Translations under genes and position numbers: made by a program
Notes under the pieces: generated by a model
Databases searched by the model: none
What the model was told of the DNA's origin: nothing
The model's input: only the letters and a program-made list of their open reading frames with translations
Assembly: GCF_002993335.1 (NCBI RefSeq)
Contig: NZ_PVNS01000014.1
Coordinates: forward strand, 25,737-89,736
Direction of reading: 5' to 3'
Length of the DNA stretch: 64,000 bases
Source of the DNA: Alkalicoccus urumqiensis
GTDB taxonomy: Bacteria > Bacillota > Bacilli > Bacillales > Salisediminibacteriaceae
In this document: positions 18,393 through 28,605 of the stretch, in pieces
Position numbering within the stretch: the first letter of the stretch is position 1
Layout of the letters: each line of letters begins with the position of its first letter

Positions 18393-18929
18393 TTATTTCC
18401 CTGTTTTACCTTCTTTACGGCGTACATACTCACCTTCGTAGCGGATTCCTTTTCCTTTGTAAGGCTCAGGAATACGTACGGCGCGGATGTCGGAAGCAAG
18501 TGCTCCAACTGCCTCTTTATCAATACCTTTAACGGTAATCTGTGTGTTTGAAGGTACTTCGAGCTCGAGGTTGTTTCCCTCTTCGAATTCAACCGGGTGG
18601 GACAGACCTACGTTCAGGACGACCTTTTTACCGGTCTTCTGAGCACGGTAACCGACACCGACCAGTTCCAGTTTCTTTTCGAAACCTTTGGAAACTCCTT
18701 CGATCATGTTGTTCAGTACGCTGCGTGTCGTACCGTGCAGGGAGCGGTGCTCCTTGTGATCGGAAGGACGCTCAACTGTGATGACGTTATCTTCAATGTT
18801 TACTTTCATGTCCGGGTGCAGGTTGCGTGTAAGCTCGCCTTTTGGTCCTTTGACCACGACGTTTGTGCCGTTGAGCTTCACTTCCACTCCGGATGGAATT
18901 TCAATTGGCTTGAGTCCAATACGGGACAT
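18393..18929 (-). CDS. rplF: 50S ribosomal protein L6
   Basis: 178 residues made of two similar L6 domains. It sits near the GTPase-associated centre of 23S r[20 protein letters not shown] and the C-terminal [20 protein letters not shown] are canonical. Confidence 0.97.
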   Translation of the reverse strand: MSRIGLKPIEIPSGVEVKLNGTNVVVKGPKGELTRNLHPDMKVNIEDNVITVERPSDHKEHRSLHGTTRSVLNNMIEGVSKGFEKKLELVGVGYRAQKTGKKVVLNVGLSHPVEFEEGNNLELEVPSNTQITVKGIDKEAVGALASDIRAVRIPEPYKGKGIRYEGEYVRRKEGKTGK

Positions 18930-18959
18930 AGTGACACCTCCGTTCTTTTACGTGTTTTA

Positions 18960-19358
18960 TTACCAAACGTATGCGATAACTTCGCCGCCGACTTTCTTCT
19001 GGCGGGCTTCTTTATCTGTAATCACGCCACTGGAGGACGAGATGATTGCAATACCGAGTCCGCCGAGTACGCGTGGTACTTCATCGGATTTCGCGTAGAC
19101 GCGCAGGCCTGGCTTACTGATTTTCTTAAGACCGGTGATAACTTTTTCGTTGTTCGCACCATACTTAAGGAAAATACGAAGTACGCCCTGCTTGTCGTCT
19201 TCAATTGCTTCATAATCACGGATGAAACCCTCGCGCTTGAGGATGTCCGCGATTTCTTTTTTGATATTTGAAGCCGGGAGTTCCAGGCTTGTGTGACGCA
19301 CCATATTCGCATTGCGGATACGGGTCAGCATATCAGAAATAGGATCTGTCATGGTCAT
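18960..19358 (-). CDS. rpsH: 30S ribosomal protein S8
   Basis: 132 residues. Central-domain 16S rRNA binder and, in many bacteria, translational repressor of the spc operon. The C-terminal [20 protein letters not shown] motif is conserved. Confidence 0.97.
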   Translation of the reverse strand: MTMTDPISDMLTRIRNANMVRHTSLELPASNIKKEIADILKREGFIRDYEAIEDDKQGVLRIFLKYGANNEKVITGLKKISKPGLRVYAKSDEVPRVLGGLGIAIISSSSGVITDKEARQKKVGGEVIAYVW

Positions 19359-19388
19359 CGTAGTTACCTCCTTCCTGTTAACGGGGTT

Positions 19389-19574
19389 TTACCAGCTGGC
19401 TTTTTTGACGCCCGGAATTTGACCTTTGTGAGCAAGTTCGCGGAAGCAGATACGGCAGAGCTTGAACTTACGCAGGACACTGTGAGGGCGGCCACAGCGT
19501 TCGCAGCGAGTGTACTCCTGTACCGCAAACTTCTTCGTACGCTTCTGTTTAGCGACCATTGATTTCTTTGCCAA
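19389..19574 (-). CDS. rpsN: 30S ribosomal protein S14, zinc-binding type
   Basis: 61 residues when started at the TTG at 19574, which has GAGGAG eight bases upstream and gives the canonical [13 protein letters not shown]-terminus; the ATG three codons earlier lies too close to it. The zinc ligands C24, C27, C40 and C43 are present, making this the housekeeping zinc form. A zinc-independent paralogue, if any, is not in the window. Confidence 0.95.
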   Translation of the reverse strand: MAKKSMVAKQKRTKKFAVQEYTRCERCGRPHSVLRKFKLCRICFRELAHKGQIPGVKKASW

Positions 19575-19604
19575 GGTCTTCACTCCTCTCTTTTGTCAGA
19601 GTTT

Positions 19605-20144
19605 TTATTTCTGGAACGGCATTCCAAACTGCGTTAGAAGCTCGCGTGCTTCTTCGTCAGTGTTCGCAGTAGTTACTACAACAATATCCATTCCGCGGAC
19701 CTTGTCTACGTTATCGTAGTTGATCTCTGGGAAGATGAGCTGTTCACGGACACCGAGTGTGTAGTTTCCACGGCCGTCGAACGCCTTGTTGGAAACTCCG
19801 CGGAAGTCACGTACACGCGGAAGGGAAACCGCGATCAGCTTGTCCAGGAAGTCGTACATACGCTCGCCGCGCAGTGTTACTTTCGCGCCGATCGGCATAC
19901 CTTCACGGACTTTAAATCCTGCGATGGATTTTTTCGCTTTCGTTACAAGGGGCTTTTGACCAGTGATCTGTGTGAGCTCCTCTACTGCTGTATCCAGCAC
20001 TTTGGAGTTTTGTACAGCGTCACCGACACCCATGTTAACAACGATTTTTTCAATTCCAGGCACTTCCATAACGGAAGAGTAGTTGAATTTATCTTTCAGC
20101 GCAGGAGTGATCTCCTGATTGTATCTTTCTTTGAGACGACTCAT
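19605..20144 (-). CDS. rplE: 50S ribosomal protein L5
   Basis: 179 residues. It binds 5S rRNA and contacts the P-site tRNA and S13 across the subunit interface. The core motif [20 protein letters not shown] is intact. Confidence 0.97.
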   Translation of the reverse strand: MSRLKERYNQEITPALKDKFNYSSVMEVPGIEKIVVNMGVGDAVQNSKVLDTAVEELTQITGQKPLVTKAKKSIAGFKVREGMPIGAKVTLRGERMYDFLDKLIAVSLPRVRDFRGVSNKAFDGRGNYTLGVREQLIFPEINYDNVDKVRGMDIVVVTTANTDEEARELLTQFGMPFQK

Positions 20145-20174
20145 TGAGTGAACCTCCTTTCAGCAGCAGTCTTA

Positions 20175-20501
20175 TTACTTGTCCAGCGCTTCGCCGGATT
20201 TTTTTGCAATGCGAACTTTTTTACCGTCTTCTGTCTTGAATCCAACGCGTGTCGGCTCATTTGTAGATGGGTCGATCACCATCACGTTGGAAACGTGAAC
20301 CGGCGCTTCCTGGTTAAGAATTCCGCCTTGCGGATTCGCCTGGGATGGCTTTGCATGCTTCTTTACCATGTTTACGCCTTCCACGAGTACGCGGGACTTG
20401 GATGGGAAGGCAGCTAGGACTTTTCCTTCCTTGCCTTTATCCTTGCCGGAGATAATTTTAACGTTGTCTCCTTTTTTCACGTGCAGTTTCACTTGGGACA
20501 T
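20175..20501 (-). CDS. rplX: 50S ribosomal protein L24
   Basis: 108 residues, about five longer at the N-terminus than Bacillus subtilis L24 ([15 protein letters not shown]); the ATG at 20501 has AGGAGGTG upstream, and no ATG lies closer to the conserved HVKKGD. A KOW motif ([19 protein letters not shown]) is followed by the assembly-initiator domain. Confidence 0.96.
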   Translation of the reverse strand: MSQVKLHVKKGDNVKIISGKDKGKEGKVLAAFPSKSRVLVEGVNMVKKHAKPSQANPQGGILNQEAPVHVSNVMVIDPSTNEPTRVGFKTEDGKKVRIAKKSGEALDK

Positions 20502-20546
20502 GAGGGCACCTCCTCTTTACTCGATTGTTTCCGTTCTATATCGGTA

Positions 20547-20933
<387 letters not shown>

Positions 20934-20952
20934 TCAAATAGACAGATGTGCT

Positions 20953-21216
20953 TTAGATAATGACTGCCTCTTCTACTACTTCCACAAGGCGGAATCGCTT
21001 ATCTTTAGACAGTGGGCGAGTCTCCATAATGCGGACGACGTCATTCATCTTTGCAGTGTTGTTTTCGTCATGCGCCTTGAATTTCTTTGAATATTTAACG
21101 CGCTTTCCGTAAAGCGGGTGCATCTTATAAGTCTCAACAACGACGGTGATCGTCTTATCCATCTTGTCAGATGTCACACGCCCGACGTAGCTCTTACGAT
21201 TATTTCGTTCTGCCAC
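20953..21216 (-). CDS. rpsQ: 30S ribosomal protein S17
   Basis: 87 residues with an OB fold ([20 protein letters not shown]). It is an early binder of the 16S 5' domain. Standard position between rpmC and rplN. Confidence 0.97.
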   Translation of the reverse strand: MAERNNRKSYVGRVTSDKMDKTITVVVETYKMHPLYGKRVKYSKKFKAHDENNTAKMNDVVRIMETRPLSKDKRFRLVEVVEEAVII

Positions 21217-21236
21217 GGTAAGACCTCCTCTCAGGA

Positions 21237-21440
21237 CTATTCGTTCGTAATTCCGAGTTCACGTTCGCGCAGTACTGTTTTCGCACGTGCGATCGCTTTT
21301 TTCACTTCGCGGATGCGGGCTGGATTGTCTAGCTGTCCAGTCGCAAGCTGAAAGCGGAGGTTGAAAAGCTCTTCCTTCAGCGAAGTCGCCTTCTGTTCGA
21401 TTTCTGCAGTGGTAAGGCTGCGGATCTCATTAGCTTTCAT
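21237..21440 (-). CDS. rpmC: 50S ribosomal protein L29
   Basis: 67 residues from the ATG at 21440 ([17 protein letters not shown]), which matches the family start; the gene overlaps the end of rplP by about ten bases. It forms a two-helix hairpin next to the nascent-chain exit, part of the trigger factor/SRP docking site. Confidence 0.96.
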   Translation of the reverse strand: MKANEIRSLTTAEIEQKATSLKEELFNLRFQLATGQLDNPARIREVKKAIARAKTVLRERELGITNE

Positions 21441-21864
21441 TTGCGTCACCACCCACTTCTTCACGTTTAATTACTTTCGTGCGGATTGGTAGTTTGTGAG
21501 ATGCCAGACGCAGTGCTTCACGAGCCACTTCCTCTGATACACCTGCTACTTCAAACATTACCTTCCCAGGCTTAACAACGGCCACCCAGCCTTCAGGAGC
21601 ACCTTTACCGGAACCCATTCGTACTTCAAGCGGCTTTGCAGTGTAAGGCTTGTCTGGGAAAATCTTAATCCATACTTTACCGCCACGCTTCATGTAACGC
21701 GTCATCGCGATACGTGCAGCTTCGATCTGACGGTTTGTGATCCAGGATGCTTCAACAGCCTGAAGACCATATTCACCGAATGAAACTTCTGTTCCGCCTT
21801 TCGCTCTTCCGCGCATCTTTCCGCGGTGCTCACGACGGTATTTCACACGTTTAGGCATTAGCAT
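21430..21864 (-). CDS. rplP: 50S ribosomal protein L16
   Basis: 144 residues, identical in length to Bacillus subtilis L16, starting [19 protein letters not shown]. It organises the A-site tRNA elbow region of 23S rRNA. The loop [19 protein letters not shown] is conserved. Confidence 0.97.
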   Translation of the reverse strand: MLMPKRVKYRREHRGKMRGRAKGGTEVSFGEYGLQAVEASWITNRQIEAARIAMTRYMKRGGKVWIKIFPDKPYTAKPLEVRMGSGKGAPEGWVAVVKPGKVMFEVAGVSEEVAREALRLASHKLPIRTKVIKREEVGGDANES

Positions 21865-21866
21865 GA

Positions 21867-22526
21867 TTATTCTCCTCCTTCCTCTGTCTGCGTTCCTTTC
21901 GTTGGAAGGACTTCACCCTTGTAGATCCAAGTCTTCACGCCGATTTTACCGTACGTTGTATCTGCTTCAGCAGTACCGTACTCGATGTCAGCACGAAGTG
22001 TGTGAAGTGGAACAGTTCCTTCGCTGTAAGTTTCATTACGTGCAATGTCAGCTCCGCCGAGACGGCCGGAAACCTGTGTTTTAATACCCTGTGCACCGGA
22101 GCGCATTGTGCGCTGCATGGACTGCTTCATTGCGCGGCGGAAAGAAATACGTGCTTCCAGCTGTCGTGCAATGTTTTGAGAAACCAGTGTTGCATCCATG
22201 TCCGGCTTTTTGATTTCGTTGATGTTGATGTGAACCCGTTTTCCAGTAAGCTTGTTGAGTGCTTTGCGGAGTGCTTCCACTTCGGAACCACCTTTACCGA
22301 TAACCATACCCGGCTTGGCAGTATAGATCGTCACGTTCACACGATTTGCCGCACGCTCAATTTCAATCGTTGAAACGGAAGCTTCGCTCAGGCGGTTCTG
22401 CAGGTAGTCACGAATATGAATGTCTTCGTGCAGCAGCTCAGCATAGTCTTTATCGGCAAACCACTTGGATTCCCAGTCGCGGATGACGCCGACCCGCAGT
22501 CCGTTAGGATTTATTTTTTGACCCAC
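21867..22526 (-). CDS. rpsC: 30S ribosomal protein S3
   Basis: 219 residues. A KH domain (about 39-107, with [17 protein letters not shown]) precedes the S3 C-terminal domain. It forms part of the mRNA entry pore with S4 and S5. Confidence 0.97.
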   Translation of the reverse strand: MGQKINPNGLRVGVIRDWESKWFADKDYAELLHEDIHIRDYLQNRLSEASVSTIEIERAANRVNVTIYTAKPGMVIGKGGSEVEALRKALNKLTGKRVHININEIKKPDMDATLVSQNIARQLEARISFRRAMKQSMQRTMRSGAQGIKTQVSGRLGGADIARNETYSEGTVPLHTLRADIEYGTAEADTTYGKIGVKTWIYKGEVLPTKGTQTEEGGE

Positions 22527-22528
22527 AC

Positions 22529-22870
22529 TTATCCCTCCTTCTTCTCTGTTAGAACAACTGTAATGTGGCTCGTACGTTTGTTGATCCGGCTCGCGCTTCC
22601 CTGTGCTCTTGGGCGGAACCGTTTAAGTGTCATACCTTCATCTACGAAGATTTCGCTGACAACGAGGCTGTCCGGCTCCATTTCGTAGTTATGCTCTGCG
22701 TTCGCAATGGCTGAATTCAAAAGCTTCTCCACTACAGGGGATGCTTTCTTCGGTGTGTGATTCAGGATGGCGATCGCTTCGCCGACCTCTTTCCCACGGA
22801 TAAGGTCTACAACGAGACGAGCTTTGCGAGGTGCAATACGTACTTGTTTCGCAACTGCTTTCGCTTCCAT
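22529..22870 (-). CDS. rplV: 50S ribosomal protein L22
   Basis: 113 residues. Its beta-hairpin lines the exit-tunnel constriction where macrolides and stalling peptides act. The hairpin tip region ([19 protein letters not shown]) shows no obvious resistance-type change. Confidence 0.97.
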   Translation of the reverse strand: MEAKAVAKQVRIAPRKARLVVDLIRGKEVGEAIAILNHTPKKASPVVEKLLNSAIANAEHNYEMEPDSLVVSEIFVDEGMTLKRFRPRAQGSASRINKRTSHITVVLTEKKEG

Positions 22871-22892
22871 GATCTGTACCTCCCCTCTCTAC

Positions 22893-23171
22893 TTAGCGTT
22901 TTGTTTTCTTATCGTCAGACGCGTGGCCTTTGTACGTGCGCGTTGGTGCGAATTCACCAAGCTTGTGACCGACCATGTCTTCCTGAACGTATACTGGTAC
23001 GTGCTTACGGCCATCGTAAACAGCAATCGTGTGTCCGATAAACTGCGGGAAGATGGTAGAACGACGGGACCAGGTTTTGATAACCTTTTTGTTGCTTGTG
23101 TCTCCCTGTGCTTCTACTTTCTTCATGAGATGGTCATCGACGAATGGTCCTTTTTTTAAGCTGCGGCCCAT
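22893..23171 (-). CDS. rpsS: 30S ribosomal protein S19
   Basis: 92 residues, [20 protein letters not shown] start. It lies in the 30S head, contacting S13 and the intersubunit bridge. Standard S10 operon position after rplB. Confidence 0.97.
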   Translation of the reverse strand: MGRSLKKGPFVDDHLMKKVEAQGDTSNKKVIKTWSRRSTIFPQFIGHTIAVYDGRKHVPVYVQEDMVGHKLGEFAPTRTYKGHASDDKKTKR

Positions 23172-23231
23172 AATGGTACCTCCCTTCGTGACTGCGCTAC
23201 GGCTCTCAGCGAGAACCGTAGGACAATCCCG

Positions 23232-24062
23232 TTATTTTTTACGGCGGCGAACGATATATTTGTTCGATTCTTTGTTACGGTTACGAGTCTTGTAGCCGAG
23301 TGTAGGCTGACCCCAAGGAGAAACTGGGGATGGACGTCCGATTGGTGCGCGTCCTTCACCACCACCGTGTGGGTGGTCACTTGGGTTCATAACGGAACCA
23401 CGGACAGTTGGACGACGGTTCATCCAGCGGGAACGGCCCGCTTTACCAATCGTTACAAGCTCGTGCTCAAGGTTTCCAACCTGGCCGACTGTCGCACGGC
23501 ATGTGCCGAGGATCAGGCGGGTTTCACCGGAGCGCAGACGTACGAGAACGTACTTTTCTTCGCGTCCGAGAACCTGTGCTTCTGCACCTGCAGAGCGTAC
23601 CAGCTGTCCACCTTTTCCTGGACGAAGCTCGATATTGTGGATAACTGTACCAACTGGAATGTCCTTCAGCTGAAGTGCATTTCCAAGTTTAATGTCAGCA
23701 TCCTTGCCGGACATGATTTCCTGACCGACTTTCAGGCCTTTAGGAGCCAGAATGTAGCGCTTCTCACCGTCAACGTAGTTGATCAGTGCGATGTTCGCAG
23801 AACGGTTTGGATCGTATTCGATCGTAGCAACGCGGCCTGGAATTCCATCTTTATCACGCTTGAAATCAATGATGCGGTATTGACGCTTGTGACCACCGCC
23901 CTGGTGACGCACGGAGATGCGGCCCTGGTTGTTACGGCCGGCCTTCTTCGAGAGCGGCGCAAGCAGGGACTTTTCAGGAGTGTCTGTTGTCAGATCCTGA
24001 AAGTCAAGCGACGTCATAAAGCGGCGGCCGTTCGTGGTCGGTTTATACTTTTTGATTGCCAT
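23232..24062 (-). CDS. rplB: 50S ribosomal protein L2
   Basis: 276 residues. It is required for subunit association and peptidyl-transferase centre structure. The conserved C-terminal histidine motif [18 protein letters not shown] is intact. Confidence 0.98.
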   Translation of the reverse strand: MAIKKYKPTTNGRRFMTSLDFQDLTTDTPEKSLLAPLSKKAGRNNQGRISVRHQGGGHKRQYRIIDFKRDKDGIPGRVATIEYDPNRSANIALINYVDGEKRYILAPKGLKVGQEIMSGKDADIKLGNALQLKDIPVGTVIHNIELRPGKGGQLVRSAGAEAQVLGREEKYVLVRLRSGETRLILGTCRATVGQVGNLEHELVTIGKAGRSRWMNRRPTVRGSVMNPSDHPHGGGEGRAPIGRPSPVSPWGQPTLGYKTRNRNKESNKYIVRRRKK

Positions 24063-24090
24063 GAGCTTTTCCCTCCTTCGCTTTTAACGT

Positions 24091-24381
24091 TTATGCTTCT
24101 TCAAAGAACTCAATGTCTTTGCTGTCTTCAGTAAGCTGTACAATTGCTTTTTTGCGCTTGCGCGTATATCCGCTGTAGCGGCCGAAACGCTTGAACTTAC
24201 CTTTGTAGTTCATTGTGTTGACACCTTCAACAGTAACGCCGAAGATCTCTTCAATTGCAGATTTAATCTGTGGCTTTGTCGCTTTCGGGTCCACTTCAAA
24301 TGTGAACTTGCGCTCGCCCATCAGATCTGCAGAGCGTTCCGTGATAATCGGGCGCTTTACAATATCGCGTGCGTTTGCCAT
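24091..24381 (-). CDS. rplW: 50S ribosomal protein L23
   Basis: 96 residues. It lies at the polypeptide exit and is the main dock for trigger factor and SRP. The start overlaps the rplD stop by one base. Confidence 0.97.
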   Translation of the reverse strand: MANARDIVKRPIITERSADLMGERKFTFEVDPKATKPQIKSAIEEIFGVTVEGVNTMNYKGKFKRFGRYSGYTRKRKKAIVQLTEDSKDIEFFEEA

Positions 24382-25004
24382 TATGCAAGCACCTCCTCTA
24401 CCTGCTTCACAGCGTCTTGAGTGATGACCAGCTTCTCGTGATGGAGAATATCCAGTACATTCACCTGCGCTGCTGTCAGGGTTTTTACTCCTGGAAGGTT
24501 ACGGGCAGACAGTGCAACAGCTTCGTTATCGTCCGCTGTCACAATCAGTGTCTTTGTTTCTGCAGAGAGACCTGCAAGAACTGCTTTCATTTCCTTCGTT
24601 TTTGGAGCTTCGAGGCTCAGCTCTTCTACAACGCGGATGTTTTCATCATTCACCTTGGAAGAGAGAGCAGATTTCAGGGCCAGACGGCGCTGCTTCTTAG
24701 GAAGCTTGTAGCCGTAATTGCGCGGTGTCGGTCCGAATGCAACACCACCGCCTACCCAGATTGGGGAACGGATGGAACCGTGACGTGCGCGGCCCGTTCC
24801 TTTTTGACGCCATGGCTTCTGGCCGCCGCCGCGGACTTCAGAGCGGTTCTTTGTTGAATGCGTACCCTGTCGGCGGGACGCCTGCTGCATGATGACAGCT
24901 TCATATACTACGTTTTCGTTTGGTTCGATACCAAATACGCCTTCAGCAAGCTCGATATCGCCTGCCTGTGAGCCATCCTGTTTATACAGTGTAACTTTTG
25001 GCAT
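24381..25004 (-). CDS. rplD: 50S ribosomal protein L4
   Basis: 207 residues. The tunnel-lining loop contains [20 protein letters not shown]. It is an assembly-initiating protein; in Escherichia coli it also represses the S10 operon, a role not established for Bacillus. Confidence 0.97.
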   Translation of the reverse strand: MPKVTLYKQDGSQAGDIELAEGVFGIEPNENVVYEAVIMQQASRRQGTHSTKNRSEVRGGGQKPWRQKGTGRARHGSIRSPIWVGGGVAFGPTPRNYGYKLPKKQRRLALKSALSSKVNDENIRVVEELSLEAPKTKEMKAVLAGLSAETKTLIVTADDNEAVALSARNLPGVKTLTAAQVNVLDILHHEKLVITQDAVKQVEEVLA

Positions 25005-25030
25005 GAGAGGCTCCTCCTTTCTCTGTTAAA

Positions 25031-25660
25031 TTAGTCAGCTTTAACTGCGGACTGTACAGTAACATAACTCTTCTTCGCACCCGGAATGTTTCCTTTTACG
25101 AGAAGAACGTTGCGTTCTGTGTCTACTTTGACAACTTCAAGGTTCTGGATTGTAACTGTGTCTCCGCCCATACGTCCTGGAAGAAGTTTACCTGGACGAA
25201 CGTGGTTCGGGTCAACAGGGCCCATCGCACCTGGTGAACGGTGGTAGTGGGAACCGTGGGTCATTGGTCCGCGGGACTGATTGTGACGCTTGATTGCACC
25301 CTGGAACCCTTTACCTTTGCTGGTTCCGGTTACGTCTACAGCGTCTCCCTCTGCAAATACATCTACCTTGACTTCCTGACCAACTTCCAGTTCCGCTGCA
25401 TCAGCGTTGCGGATTTCCTTCACGAAGCGCTTAGGAGCTGTCTGAGCTTTCTCCGCATGTCCTTTTGATGGTTTGTTCTGGCTGACCGGCTTCTGGTCAA
25501 ACGCACCGAGCTGAACAGCTTCGTAGCCTTCACCTTCTGCTGTCTTCTTTTGAAGAACAACGTTCGGCTCTGCCTGAATTACTGTTACCGGTACTGCTTC
25601 ACCGGACTCCGTAAATACCTGGGTCATACCGAGTTTCTTGCCTAAGATTCCTTTGGTCAT
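25031..25660 (-). CDS. rplC: 50S ribosomal protein L3
   Basis: 209 residues. It is an assembly initiator whose loop reaches the peptidyl-transferase centre. [20 protein letters not shown] is the conserved extension, including the modified glutamine region. Confidence 0.97.
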   Translation of the reverse strand: MTKGILGKKLGMTQVFTESGEAVPVTVIQAEPNVVLQKKTAEGEGYEAVQLGAFDQKPVSQNKPSKGHAEKAQTAPKRFVKEIRNADAAELEVGQEVKVDVFAEGDAVDVTGTSKGKGFQGAIKRHNQSRGPMTHGSHYHRSPGAMGPVDPNHVRPGKLLPGRMGGDTVTIQNLEVVKVDTERNVLLVKGNIPGAKKSYVTVQSAVKAD

Positions 25661-25722
25661 CCGTCACACCTCCTGTTATTTAATAATATTAGTTTGTTTC
25701 AATCTATATGAAAAAAGTCAGC

Positions 25723-26148
<426 letters not shown>

Positions 26149-26170
26149 TTATCTGTGACCAACATTAAAT

Positions 26171-26199
26171 AGTATACAGGGTTTTGCCTCTATACGCAA
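26171..26199 (-). promoter_or_regulatory. S10 operon promoter, proximal
   Basis: TTGCGT (26199-26194), 17-nt spacer, TATACT (26176-26171). It lies about 140 bp before rpsJ and 65 bp downstream of a second, stronger promoter. Confidence 0.7.
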
Positions 26200-26235
26200 C
26201 AACTTTTCTTGCTTTCCTACGGTCACACTTTGAAT

Positions 26236-26264
26236 AGTATACAAGCTCCCCGCGCTGATTTCAA
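26236..26264 (-). promoter_or_regulatory. S10 operon promoter, distal
   Basis: TTGAAA (26264-26259), 17-nt spacer, TATACT (26241-26236). Together with the proximal copy this accounts for the function of the 343-bp gap 26032-26374; no gene is seen in that gap. Confidence 0.8.
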
Positions 26265-26374
26265 GGGGTTTTATAAAAATCCGTGCCACTGCCTCCGGAT
26301 GCATAATTTTCAGTCTTTTCACGCCCCGGCTTTTTGGGAGAATCGAGTTTCTACCATAGAAATATGTTCATGTA

Positions 26375-27190
26375 TCAGCTTCTCGTATAATGCAGCTCGA
26401 CAATGAGCGGCGCCAGCAGATAAACCGGCGTGTGGCTGCCGAGATCTCTTCGCGCTGTGACGATATCCCCGCGCACTCCGCCGAACAGATTCATCGCTTC
26501 CAGCGGTATCCCGTCAAACTTAATATCGACACACTTCTCTTTTTCCTCGTCGAGCACCTGAAAGTGAATTCCGGTAAATCCGCCCTCGTTTTCTCCGATC
26601 CTGTGGCCCTCTCCATCATACAGCGTCGAGTACTGGCGCTTCACATTCCACAGGTTCATATCGTAGGAACCGATCTCCTCTCCGCTCGCTTCTTCATAGA
26701 GATGATACCGCTGCTTCCAACCTGCATCCTTATAAAGGCGGTAGAGGATACCCTGCTGATTGCTGACAAGAAGACGCTTTCTCAGATACCGCCGCAGACC
26801 GATCAAATGCAGCAGAAACGTTCCTGCTTTTTTCAATCCGGTGGTGTCCTCCCGGATGAGTACCACGGCCTCTCCTTTCATCGTGAAGTACACATATTCC
26901 TTCAGCCAGTGAACGAACGGCACGAGAATCATCCGGCGCTGCTCTGTGAAAACGGCCGGTGTATCCGGTACTGTCAGCTGAATCCGTCCGGCCCGCCTTT
27001 TTGCAGCCAAAGACATGCCGAGAGCGATGGGGATCCCTGCCGGAATGAAGAGCAGGCTGTTCCAGTATTGAAACGAGGGCCAGTTCAGTATGTAGAGTGC
27101 TGCAAGAAGAATAAGGCTTCCCGCCGTGCTGATTCCTGCAAGAAGCAGATGCGTTTTTGCTTTCTTCCTGTAAAACTGCTGTATATCCAT
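26375..27190 (-). CDS. membrane protein of unknown function (271 aa)
   Basis: Starts at the ATG at 27190 (MDIQQFYRKKAKTHLLLAG); an in-frame ATG seven codons earlier lacks a ribosome site. Two membrane segments near the N-terminus (about 15-35 and 45-62) precede a cytoplasmic region. The C-terminal half (YHLYEEASGEEIGSYDMN, then YSTLYDGEGHRIGENEGG) loosely resembles Tubby/LURP-one-like beta sandwiches, a weak impression. In Bacillus subtilis this tuf-rpsJ slot holds ybaC, a hydrolase; no hydrolase motif is present here. Function unknown. Confidence 0.8.
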   Translation of the reverse strand: MDIQQFYRKKAKTHLLLAGISTAGSLILLAALYILNWPSFQYWNSLLFIPAGIPIALGMSLAAKRRAGRIQLTVPDTPAVFTEQRRMILVPFVHWLKEYVYFTMKGEAVVLIREDTTGLKKAGTFLLHLIGLRRYLRKRLLVSNQQGILYRLYKDAGWKQRYHLYEEASGEEIGSYDMNLWNVKRQYSTLYDGEGHRIGENEGGFTGIHFQVLDEEKEKCVDIKFDGIPLEAMNLFGGVRGDIVTARRDLGSHTPVYLLAPLIVELHYTRS

Positions 27191-27290
27191 AACGTCCCAT
27201 CCTTTCCACAAATGTGCTACGCGTTTAGGAGGCAGCAGGTTTCATGGGAAAACAGCGCTCTGCCGGAGAGTTCCGAAACGAACCTTTCCA

Positions 27291-27374
27291 TGGCGGTCTC
27301 CGTTCGCCGCGTGGCGGTCTTTCGGTCGACTATGGCGATCTTATGCGCAGGTGTGGCGATCTCACTCTGAACCG
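27291..27374. repeat. tandem array of four degenerate 21-bp units
   Basis: The word TGGCGRTCT starts at 27291, 27312, 27333 and 27354, exactly 21 bp apart; the 12 bases between words vary. The first two units have TGGCGGTCT, the last two TGGCGATCT. Confidence 0.8.
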
Positions 27375-27563
27375 ACGACGGCTCTTATCCGTCAGAAAGC
27401 TGGCGAGTTCCTTTCGACATCGAGGCTGATACAGCGGATTGGTATTTTCAATAAAGCAGTCCATCGCGGTCCATTTTTCCGCTCCCTGCACTAAAAACCA
27501 GACAGCAACCGCCCGCTATCTGACGGGAGCGGGGCACGGCTTGGAGCAGAGGGGCTCCCGGAG

Positions 27564-27708
27564 TTCCGGCGGTCGGTGGTCCGGTTTGGTACGGCACATG
27601 TTCCAATTTGGGCCGGAGATCTTCCGATCGAATGCGCTTGGTCCGGAGAAGGCCGATCCTGATCCGGTACAGGGCTGCGGTGTTCCGATAACGAGCCATG
27701 CTGGTCCG
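27564..27708. repeat. second array with about 21-bp periodicity
   Basis: The + strand word TCCG (usually KTCCG) ends at 27583, 27626, 27645, 27666, 27687 and 27708, with a degenerate copy (TTCCA) at 27605. Spacing is 19-22 bp, mostly 21. Read on the - strand the units begin CGGACCA or CGGATCA, e.g. CGGACCAGCATGGCTCGTTA. Confidence 0.65.
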
Positions 27709-28249
27709 GTGTTTTTCGAATGACATCAAACTGCCGCTTCCAGGCACCGTCATCTACGAAAACTACTAAGAAAAAGAATACGAGAATCTGTATATGGAAT
27801 GGTTTACTGCTTTCTGCCTGCACCTGATGCTGAGCATGTCTTCGTTAGGAGAAGCAGCCGCACCATAGGAATATCTGGTTTCGCACCGAAACTTTTAATG
27901 CTGCCGGCCTCGATGTACATACATGGAACACGACTCCGGTTTATACATTCTCATAACCAAAAAAACCAGCAGAAACCGCCTGGTCTTAAAAGAAAAGGGA
28001 GGTTTGTTGGATAGGTTCCCGCTTCCTGCCTGCACCTGCAGCCGTGCGCGTTCCGGAGGGAACGGCTTCCGGTTTCGGCAGGCAAAAAAGAAACGGTATT
28101 GCCTTATAGACATCGACCCTGCTACGGATCATCTGTTCTTCATCCTAATTCTAATACACTTCGGAGCGTTCGGCAGAGACGCCGGTGGGATCACGCGCAG
28201 TCGCCCGAAAAGCGGAAGCGCCCTGGTCACGAGCGACCAGTCCTGGAGG

Positions 28250-28289
28250 CCCTGCCGACGAAAGCTGCTCTTTGCTTTCTTCGGCAGGG
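28250..28289. repeat. hairpin arm upstream of dispersed repeat, copy A
   Basis: CCCTGCCGA (28250-28258) pairs with TCGGCAGGG (28281-28289), then GAAAGC pairs with GCTTTC inside. The equivalent place in copy B (63504-63545) forms a hairpin of similar size from different stem bases, so pairing is kept while sequence changes. Confidence 0.65.
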
Positions 28290-28320
28290 GTGAAGGAACC
28301 TCGAGCGAGTGGGCGCTGCA

Positions 28321-28518
28321 GCTGGACAATGCTTCGATTGAAGAAGCATGGCTCCGCGCGGCCGCGGCGCATGCCAGAAGATCACTGCCCTGCGCCTTAA
28401 ACCAAAGGCCGGCTCCGCTCATGCGCTGCAGCCGTGCAAATAGCGCCCGGCTGGAAGACAAGCCCACGGCAAGCTTCTGCCGAAAAGCGGAGAAGCTCTA
28501 TCAACAGAAACAAACGGT
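28321..28518. repeat. 198-bp dispersed repeat, copy A
   Basis: Aligns without gaps to 63574-63771, with about 15 differences (roughly 92% identity by eye). It starts GCTGGACAATGCTTCGATTG and ends near CAACAGAAACAAACGGT. The copy lies just left of the tuf terminator. No plausible conserved protein is encoded: the differences are not codon-biased. Confidence 0.8.
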
Positions 28519-28557
28519 ACATGGAACACGTCTCTCGCTTATTCATTTTCATAACAA

Positions 28558-28591
28558 TAAAAAAAGCCGCTCCGGAATATCCGGAACGGCT
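28558..28591 (-). terminator. rho-independent terminator of tuf
   Basis: AGCCGTTCCGGATATTCCGG-type stem (AGCCGCTCCGGA with TCCGGAACGGCT, 28565-28591 on the + strand), followed on the - strand by seven T. It closes the str operon. Confidence 0.9.
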
Positions 28592-28605
28592 TCTTGGCAG
28601 ATCTA

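Larger units (their letters stand above)
27191..28557. other. long repeat-rich non-coding region between tuf and the membrane gene
   Basis: About 1.37 kb without a convincing gene. It holds a 21-bp tandem array (27291-27374), a second 21-bp-periodic array (27564-27708), a partial duplication of the tail sequence at 27924-27970, and at its right end the 198-bp dispersed repeat with its hairpin. Several frames stay open through the arrays because 21 is a multiple of three. One + strand frame, 27244-27429 (61 residues, AGGAGG 11 bases upstream), repeats a GGL/GDL pattern every seven residues and cannot be fully excluded as a gene. Confidence 0.6.

Noticed and set aside
27564..27708. CRISPR array
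   Set aside because: Repeat words are only 4-7 bp, period 21 bp with no spacer/repeat length typical of CRISPR, and no cas genes nearby.
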